Assembly (NCBI GenBank): GCA_018396795.1
Contig: JAGTRH010000065.1
Location: 1 to 7,343, forward strand
DNA from: Candidatus Bathyarchaeota archaeon
GTDB lineage: Archaea > Thermoproteota > Bathyarchaeia > Bathyarchaeales > B26-1
DNA length: 7,343 bases
Direction: 5' to 3'
The notes under the pieces: generated by a model
Told to the model about the DNA's origin: nothing
Database searches by the model: none
What the model saw: the letters and a program-made list of their open reading frames with translations, nothing else
In this document: positions 1 through 5,152 of the stretch, in pieces
Numbering within the stretch: the stretch's first letter is position 1
Layout: every line of letters begins with the position of its first letter
Position numbers and translations under genes: made by a program

Positions 1-375
1 CTTGCCCCCATAATCATCATGTCTTCGGGTTTTATCTCTCCGCTCATCAGCCCTTTAATTCTACCTTCAATGTAGGACAGCATTCTCTCATTATATATCC
101 TCTTATACTCGTATGGGCTTTTAGGTTCTTTAGCTATGCCATACCTATGAACGGCTTCGGCAAGCCACTCCATCTGCTTTATAGTTAGTATTCCAGTGGA
201 GTAATCAATGTATTCTCGAACTTCGGCTTCGAGCTCCGGGGGTGGGGGCTTCCTGTGGCAGCTCCTTACAAGCATCACCGACGGAAATCGTCCCATCAAA
301 GTCTATTAACGTATACTTAATTCTGCCAAGTCGCGACTTAACGTTGGGGTTGATTACTTCTATCCATAGGCTCAC
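1..375 (-). pseudogene. HAD-family sugar-phosphate phosphatase, 5' part, frameshifted and cut by the window edge
   Basis: This is the third gene of the heptose operon. A GTG start at 375-373 overlaps the TGA stop of the kinase gene by 4 bases (GTGA). The first frame gives VSLWIEVINPNVKSRLGRI and then YTLIDFDGTIS, a clear HAD motif I with the nucleophile Asp and the acid/base Asp (DFDGT). That frame ends at TGA 207-205 after 56 codons. Coding continues in the +1 frame to the edge of the window, with EVREYIDYSTGILTIKQMEW, then LAEAVHRYGIAKEP, then a helical stretch resembling a C1-type cap domain. The switch lies between about 280 and 230. Removing one C from the run CCCCCACCCCC (236-246) would join the frames. 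The stretch between motif I and the cap also looks short for the family, so a small deletion is possible. By context it would dephosphorylate heptose 1,7-bisphosphate, although DFDGT differs from the DRDGT of classical GmhB. A sequencing or assembly error is an alternative to a true pseudogene. Confidence 0.72.
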
Positions 376-1418
376 GGCCACTCGCCTCCCCTAGATATTT
401 CATCAAATTTGTCAAGAATCTCCTTTGGAGAAGCTGTTCCCGTAATATTCAACTTCTTAAGGATCACGCTGGCAGCTACATTGGCTATTATTCCAGCTTC
501 AAGCGGGCTGGCTCCAGCGGCCAAACTTGCTCCCACAGCTGATATGAAAGTGTCGCCGGCTCCTACGGGATCTATTGGAGGTTCTGTTGGTGCAGCAGGC
601 AGATGATGGTGTTTGTCTCCATCTATCAGAAGCGCGCCTTTCTCGCTTAAAGTTATGTAAACTGGGCGATTGGCCCTTTTGAAAATCTCCTTCCCCACAT
701 TTATTAGTTCATCTATTTCAACCTCTAAGGGGTTTCTGGAGGGATTTACGGCTCTTACAGCCTCAATCTTGTTAGGCTTCAGAACCATGTTTTCAAAGAG
801 TCCTATTCTTTCTCTGGAATCCACAACGAAAATCTTTTCAGGGTTTTCTTTCGCAAGATTTATGAAAGCGTGTCTAACGCTTTCTGTTATTACCCCATTT
901 CTACCCATTTGGTCCTCGACTATTACGGCGTCAACAATGTCGATTACCGCTTTAATGTTATCCACAAGCTGTTCTTCGAGACTTTTAGAGAGCGGATTGA
1001 AGTTCATGAAATCAAGCCTCGCATCTTCCTGCTGGGAATCAAAACCGCAGAGAATCGGCTTAATGTAGGCTGGCGTAATTCTCTCCGGCGATTGAATTAC
1101 ATACTTGGTGATTATGCCCATATCCTGCAGCTTCTCTATCAATATCTGGCTGCGCCAATCCCTCCCAAGAACTGTAATGGCGTAAACATTTTTTACACCT
1201 AAATCCTTCACATTCCAAGATATATTACCTGATGCTCCTGGCGAATATGTCTCTTTAACTATTGGTCGAGTGTAGTGAGGGGTTTCGCGGGAAAGCTCCG
1301 AACGGATCATGTCAGCATACCAGTAAACATCAAGAGCAAAGTCTCCGGTAACCATTACGTCTAAATTGTTAAAGGATTCAAGTATTTCTACAAGTCTAGA
1401 GCGCTTAAGTCCATTCAT
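372..1418 (-). CDS. hldA: PfkB-family sugar kinase, D-glycero-D-manno-heptose-7-phosphate kinase-like (HldA / HldE N-terminal domain type)
   Basis: Predicted cytosolic ribokinase-fold kinase that phosphorylates C1 of heptose 7-phosphate with ATP. The 348 residues match the kinase half of HldE/RfaE and lack the fused C-terminal nucleotidyltransferase. Visible motifs are the N-terminal strand VMVTGDFALDVYWY (21-34, like the VGDVMLDRYWYG of HldE), the sugar-binding SPGASGN (59-65, a GA variant of the PfkB GG signature), EDQMGRNGV (168-176), VLKPN (212-216), and the C-terminal signature DPVGAGDT (283-290) with the catalytic base Asp289 and the GAGD anion hole. The ATG at 1418-1416 overlaps the stop of the upstream isomerase fusion (ATGA), and an AGGAG lies about 9 bases before it, so translation is probably coupled. 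The stop in turn overlaps the GTG of the phosphatase gene. Kinase family assignment is firm; heptose as the substrate rests on motif resemblance and the GmhA domain next door. Other PfkB substrates such as fructose phosphates or ribose remain possible. Confidence 0.85.
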   Translation of the reverse strand: MNGLKRSRLVEILESFNNLDVMVTGDFALDVYWYADMIRSELSRETPHYTRPIVKETYSPGASGNISWNVKDLGVKNVYAITVLGRDWRSQILIEKLQDMGIITKYVIQSPERITPAYIKPILCGFDSQQEDARLDFMNFNPLSKSLEEQLVDNIKAVIDIVDAVIVEDQMGRNGVITESVRHAFINLAKENPEKIFVVDSRERIGLFENMVLKPNKIEAVRAVNPSRNPLEVEIDELINVGKEIFKRANRPVYITLSEKGALLIDGDKHHHLPAAPTEPPIDPVGAGDTFISAVGASLAAGASPLEAGIIANVAASVILKKLNITGTASPKEILDKFDEISRGGEWP

Positions 1419-3085
1419 TCTCTAGTTCTCCTGCAGAGAGAAGCCTCAAGCATTTCACATATGGTGTGATAAACTATTGAGTGGAGTTCTTGAACGCGGC
1501 TTGTCTCGTAAGCTGGAACTTTTATTGTAATATCAGATATTTCAGAGATCCTTCCTCCATATTCGCCAGTTAACGCAATAACTTTTAGTCCCAAGGCTTT
1601 AGCCGTCACAGCGGCGTAGAAAACATTCTCAGCGTTTCCACTTGTGCTTATTCCAAGCAAAACATCTCCTTGTCTTGCGAGAACATATAATTCTTGGGCA
1701 AAGGCTATATTCCTGGTCGGGTTATCATTCTCGATAGCGCTTGTAAGTGAGTGATTTGCGCCCAAAACTATTGTGCGTAATCCTCCTTCAAGGCTATTGG
1801 CAATCAGCCTGCCGGATGGGAGATCATTAAACATTTCCTTCATAAAGCTTGGGATCGGCCTCTTCATTTTAAATGATTTTAGGAGCTCAGCTGATATGTG
1901 TAGGGCGTCGGCAAAGCTTCCACCATTACCGCAAATGAATAGACATCCGCCTGTTTCGAAGCATCTATTTATGGTTCTATAGGCTTTAATAATATCCCAC
2001 AATAAGTGTTTCAGGTTCGGATTTAACTCTGAAAATCTGCTGGCTATATCTTTCACCTCTGGATAGTTTTGCGCAATTTCTTCCAGCTGTGATTCTAACG
2101 AGTGTGCTGGCGATACCCCTTTCTGCAGATTAAATATCGCTCCTCCGGTCTTGTTCAAAATTAGATGATAAAGATTCGGAATGGTTACGACGTGATCTCC
2201 CGCTACGTGGAAGCCGGCGCCTCCGGTTGATGTAGGCCTCTGAACTATGTTCTTCAGCGGACGATAGTAGTAATCTGGATCATCTTTGCTTCTCCGACGC
2301 ATATACTCGGTTATTGGCTTTAGATCAAAATTCGCCGCCGTGAAACTTCTCACTACGAATCCTAGGTTTCTAGCTATTGATATTGCTTTAAGAAAGACTT
2401 CCGGTCCTATGACTGCTGAACCGAAGTTTAGGAAAACTCCGCCCTCTAGGCGGCTCACGGTTTCCACAAAAGTTTTGAAGTCTCTTCCGCTCGCCTCGCC
2501 TAGAACTGCAAAGTTGCATTTTGGATGTTGATGAATTATGTCGGTTCCTAGGGCTATGTGAACCGTGAAGGGTATTCCAAGCTTATAGGCGTGATATAAG
2601 ACGCTGTATTCTTTAAATTTGAACTCTTCGATCTCAGCAATCATCCTTCCAAGCGACTCTCCGCATCCTAAGCCGTCTTGGACGCCGCGCTGTATGGCCA
2701 AGTTCATTAAGCGACCGGTCTCATCCGCCATTCCGAAAGTTCCATCCTCAATGCTTGTGGCAACATCCTCGCTTGTCTCACCTATCAACGCTATTTCAAA
2801 GTCATGGATTGCCGCGGCGCCGTTAGAGGCAATGTGGGTTATCACGCCTCTCTTCATAAGGTCTATTATAATTAAGGATAAACCTGATTTGATCACGTGA
2901 GCACCCATCATCCATATTACGTGAGCGCCGCTTTTCCGCGCAGCAACTATTCTCTCCGCAATCTCATTTAAGTCGGGGTTTTCGAAAGGCCGCGAAGGAG
3001 CTTCCGGACTTATCATATCCTTAAGCGCGACCAAGTTTTTTCTCCGAGATATCGGATAGGTCTTAATCCTGGAGAAATCTAACAT
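1415..3085 (-). CDS. gmhA: Fusion of a deoxyhypusine-synthase-like domain and a GmhA-type sedoheptulose-7-phosphate isomerase (SIS domain)
   Basis: This 556-residue two-domain protein is the first gene of the operon. Residues about 1-325 look like a deoxyhypusine-synthase (DHS)-type NAD-binding fold: WMMGAHVIKSGLS (58-70), THIASNGAAAIHDFEIAL (83-100, like the TGANLxHD of DHS) and GETSEDV (102-108). I do not see the SWGK lysine motif of true DHS, so its own reaction is unknown. Residues about 345-550 are a SIS-fold phosphoheptose isomerase: CGNGGSFADALHISAE (385-400), GISTSGNAENV (478-488), LTGEYGG (505-511) and VQELHSIVYH (531-540). By comparison with E. coli GmhA the metal and catalytic residues His396, Glu400, Gln532 and His540 are all kept. 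GmhA converts sedoheptulose 7-phosphate to D-glycero-D-manno-heptose 7-phosphate, the substrate expected for the kinase encoded next. The ATG at 3085 is preceded by AGGAGGA. Usual GmhA length is about 190 residues, so the N-terminal domain is an addition, not a misread start. Confidence 0.85.
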   Translation of the reverse strand: MLDFSRIKTYPISRRKNLVALKDMISPEAPSRPFENPDLNEIAERIVAARKSGAHVIWMMGAHVIKSGLSLIIIDLMKRGVITHIASNGAAAIHDFEIALIGETSEDVATSIEDGTFGMADETGRLMNLAIQRGVQDGLGCGESLGRMIAEIEEFKFKEYSVLYHAYKLGIPFTVHIALGTDIIHQHPKCNFAVLGEASGRDFKTFVETVSRLEGGVFLNFGSAVIGPEVFLKAISIARNLGFVVRSFTAANFDLKPITEYMRRRSKDDPDYYYRPLKNIVQRPTSTGGAGFHVAGDHVVTIPNLYHLILNKTGGAIFNLQKGVSPAHSLESQLEEIAQNYPEVKDIASRFSELNPNLKHLLWDIIKAYRTINRCFETGGCLFICGNGGSFADALHISAELLKSFKMKRPIPSFMKEMFNDLPSGRLIANSLEGGLRTIVLGANHSLTSAIENDNPTRNIAFAQELYVLARQGDVLLGISTSGNAENVFYAAVTAKALGLKVIALTGEYGGRISEISDITIKVPAYETSRVQELHSIVYHTICEMLEASLCRRTRE

Positions 3086-3095
3086 CTATTTATGA

Positions 3096-3102
3096 TCCTC
3101 CT
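3096..3102 (-). promoter_or_regulatory. Strong Shine-Dalgarno site for the isomerase fusion gene
   Basis: AGGAGGA on the minus strand, 10 bases before the ATG at 3085. It is close to a full anti-Shine-Dalgarno match, supports this start, and indicates that the operon mRNA carries a leader. Confidence 0.7.
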
Positions 3103-3120
3103 AATCTTACATTTAAGATT
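3103..3120. promoter_or_regulatory. 18-bp palindrome at the predicted transcription start (possible operator)
   Basis: AATCTTA and TAAGATT form a perfect 7-base inverted repeat around a 4-base spacer. It abuts the Shine-Dalgarno site and covers the predicted start region downstream of the TATA-like box. In archaea dimeric winged-helix repressors often bind such sites. Alternatively it could fold as a small leader hairpin, but the arms are A/U-rich and weak. Confidence 0.35.
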
Positions 3121-3130
3121 ACCAATAAAT

Positions 3131-3138
3131 TATCTAAA
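3131..3138 (-). promoter_or_regulatory. Candidate TATA box of the heptose operon
   Basis: TTTAGATA on the minus strand, one base from the common archaeal TTTAAATA form, preceded by purine/A-rich sequence that could serve as BRE. Spacing of about 26 bases from its centre places the transcription start near 3108, a few bases before the Shine-Dalgarno site. The whole surrounding stretch is A/T-rich, so other TATA-like matches exist. Confidence 0.35.
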
Positions 3139-3293
3139 TATCTTAATTTTATTATTTTTTATTTAATTTAGGCGCTTACAATTAAGAGGGATTCTACCTG
3201 CGGAATTTCGCTTCTAAAATAATTCTTTTTCCAAACGTTAGGTAGATATGCCTTCTTCACAAAAGCTCCAGCAGATGCTAGATTAGGTTCACT

Positions 3294-4838
3294 GTGGCTT
3301 TATTATCTGCTCGCCTACAAGGAAAAAATTTATTATTTTTAAGAGATAGTGTTTATGGGTTACTTAATTTGGGATCTAAGTTTAGCCTATACGCGGATTG
3401 GGCGTGCGATGTTGAGAAATCGGAAAAGAAAAAGATGCTTTATTTGCCAATCTTAGAATCAAAAAATATAACGATAGAAAATACTAGTATAGATGAATCA
3501 TTAAGTATGATAATAAAAATAAGAAAGAAAGAGGGTGCTAGCGGCACTTCCAAGAAGAGTGGAGTGCAACAACCGAATGTAGGAGGCATACAACAAAAAG
3601 AAAAGAAGGTTGAGGACATAGCGCCACTAGGAGTAACAGCGGTGGCCGAGGGAACAGTGAGCATTGAAGGAGAGCATTCCCTCACCTTAATGGTAAAGGA
3701 CTTCTTTGAAAGCCTTACGGGCAAGATAGAATGGTTTAAGACCTGGAAAGAAGCGAAAAAAATGCCAGGAAAAATTGTTTATGAAGACCTTAAAAAAATA
3801 TCTGTGAAAAATGGCGAGAAAAAGTGCGCTGCATATGGATTAGGTGAGGGAGATAAAATTAAGATTAGCATATACTATGGCGATGGTACGAAAATGAACC
3901 CCATCGAATTCTTCAGCCTCCTATTCTGGCAGGAAGAATATGACCCAGTCTACCAAGCTGAATATGATAGTAACGGTTTGAAAAAATTTGGAGGGCTTGA
4001 GAACTATAAATTTGAAAGTTGGGGTGAGCCGAAGTCTCATCCGCTTATAAATAAGATGATGAGCAGCAGGATGAATGGGAGCCCAGGGACACCTGAGGAT
4101 GACGATTGGATGGGGCTGAGACCTCCCCTAAGAACATATAAAAGGATTGAGTGGGAAGCAAAAAGGGAACTCTCCTTATATTTTAACAACTGGCAGCAAC
4201 TGCCCAAAGATGAGGGAAAAAAAGAGGAAAAACTAAAGAAAGACAATAAGTATGGCGATATAACAGGCCGAATTAAAACTCCTAATATAGTTGAGTTCAG
4301 TCCAAATGTCTCCAAATGTAATATCCTTACAGGTGAACTAGCTTATAGAGCAGGATTCCGAACATTCGTCAAGGAATCAATGAAGAAAGGGAAACTTAAA
4401 TTTTACAGTCCCAACGAACTTGTAAGGTACGCTAAAAATGAAAAAAAGATTAAACTGGAAGGATTAAATCTCGAAAAACCTGAAGAAACAATTGAATTTG
4501 GAGAAAAGCGAAACGTCACAAAAAACGACATAGATGAAATAAACAGGGAAATCGGTGAATTGGGAAAATGTCTAGTTTACGCAAGAGAAGGATATGAAGG
4601 TGTTCCTCCAGGTTATAAAGGTCCCCCTCGATCATGGGTTCAGCATGTTGTTATACTAAAGGAAATTAAGGAAATAAAAGACGAAATCGTTGAAGCAGCG
4701 GTAATTGATCAACATTTACGGCTAGAGGACGGCTATATGCCTCGTCGTAAAGGCAATGTTCCTTACCTTGGATGCAGTGGACCTGATGGAAGGATTTTTA
4801 TAGAGCTTCTGCCAGGTGATGATCCAAAATGGGAATAA
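3294..4838 (+). CDS. Lysine-rich protein of unknown family with a putative papain-fold (NlpC/P60- or CHAP-like) C-terminal domain
   Basis: I do not recognise the full-length family. The 514 residues have no signal peptide or membrane helix. Residues 1-110 are low-complexity in part (Gly/Ser/Gln/Lys-rich linker at 80-106). Residues 110-305 are a mixed, aromatic-rich region (EWFKTWKEAKK, FFSLLFWQEEYDP, WMGLRPPLRTYKRIEW). Residues 305-320 are a charged linker. In the last third, KCNILTGELAYRAGF (341-355) resembles the Cys-helix of NlpC/P60 and CHAP hydrolases (CNxFVxxxLxxAG), SWVQHVVILKEI (447-458) resembles their His-strand, and VIDQHL (470-475) offers a third polar residue. On this reading Cys342, His451 and His474 form the active site. 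If so, it may cut peptide or amide bonds in a cell wall or act as an effector of the contractile tail locus nearby; this is inference. The GTG start (3294) follows an in-frame TAG at 3279 and a weak AGGT; ATG at 3435 (residue 48) is an alternative. The gene is visibly more A-rich than its neighbours, suggesting transfer. Confidence 0.7.
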   Translation: MALLSARLQGKNLLFLRDSVYGLLNLGSKFSLYADWACDVEKSEKKKMLYLPILESKNITIENTSIDESLSMIIKIRKKEGASGTSKKSGVQQPNVGGIQQKEKKVEDIAPLGVTAVAEGTVSIEGEHSLTLMVKDFFESLTGKIEWFKTWKEAKKMPGKIVYEDLKKISVKNGEKKCAAYGLGEGDKIKISIYYGDGTKMNPIEFFSLLFWQEEYDPVYQAEYDSNGLKKFGGLENYKFESWGEPKSHPLINKMMSSRMNGSPGTPEDDDWMGLRPPLRTYKRIEWEAKRELSLYFNNWQQLPKDEGKKEEKLKKDNKYGDITGRIKTPNIVEFSPNVSKCNILTGELAYRAGFRTFVKESMKKGKLKFYSPNELVRYAKNEKKIKLEGLNLEKPEETIEFGEKRNVTKNDIDEINREIGELGKCLVYAREGYEGVPPGYKGPPRSWVQHVVILKEIKEIKDEIVEAAVIDQHLRLEDGYMPRRKGNVPYLGCSGPDGRIFIELLPGDDPKWE

Positions 4839-4861
4839 GCAGCATATAAATCTAACCATAA

Positions 4862-5132
4862 TTCTATCTTCAGGCATTTGAACTATGTAAAACAGATCAA
4901 CTTTATGATCGCTTAGATACATACAGAAGGCATCTCTTAGGAGTAGGCTGTAAAGTTTCATTTCCTGATATGAAGATTATGGGAATAAAGTTGAAGCGGA
5001 ATGAAAAAATAAGTTTTCAGACTACATAATCGAGCTAAGATTGACATTAAAGTCATCTTGCCATTAAATGATAAGTTCAGAAGCATTAATGCTACTGTAA
5101 AATATGTTAGGGCATCTGGGATATCTTTTTAA
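4862..5132 (+). pseudogene. Frameshifted remnant, possibly of a PilZ-domain protein
   Basis: The 314 bases between the 514-residue gene and the convergent membrane-protein gene have no intact gene but read as protein in two frames. Frame A (4862-5029) has no good start and contains LYDRLDTYRRHLLGVGCKVS, then FPDMKIMGIKLKRNEKISFQ, then TT and a stop. Frame B (up to TAA 5130-5132) contains KIDIKVILPLNDKF and then RSINATVKYVRASGISF. Joined, the order fits the PilZ pattern: an RRxxR-like start, a G-x-x-x-N-x-S-like turn, a GISF-like strand, a hydrophobic LP strand, and a closing V-x-Y-V-R-x-x-GI-x-F. The canonical RxxxR and NxSxxG residues are poorly kept, so c-di-GMP binding would be doubtful. 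The reading frame changes near 5029. This may be decay or an assembly error. PilZ assignment is tentative; that the stretch is former coding sequence is somewhat more secure. Confidence 0.38.
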
Positions 5133-5152
5133 GGCGCTAACCTAGTGTTTGT

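Noticed and set aside
670..1202. Plus-strand open frames across the kinase gene
   Set aside because: They lie antisense to a well-supported PfkB kinase, have Ser/Leu-rich shadow composition, and show no recognisable motif.
1415..3085. True deoxyhypusine synthase for eIF5A modification
   Set aside because: The DHS-type lysine motif is not visible, and the domain is fused to a GmhA isomerase inside a sugar-phosphate operon, so eIF5A modification is unlikely.
4722..4961. Minus-strand frame beginning MKLYSLLLRDAFCMYL
   Set aside because: It overlaps the conserved-looking C-terminus of the 514-residue protein antisense, has no ribosome-binding site, and its C-terminal part is a plain shadow. The plus-strand PilZ-like reading explains the non-overlapping part better.
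5121..5132. T-run (ATATCTTTTT) as a transcription terminator
   Set aside because: Five T residues in an A/T-rich region, within the decayed coding stretch and without a stem, are not enough evidence.
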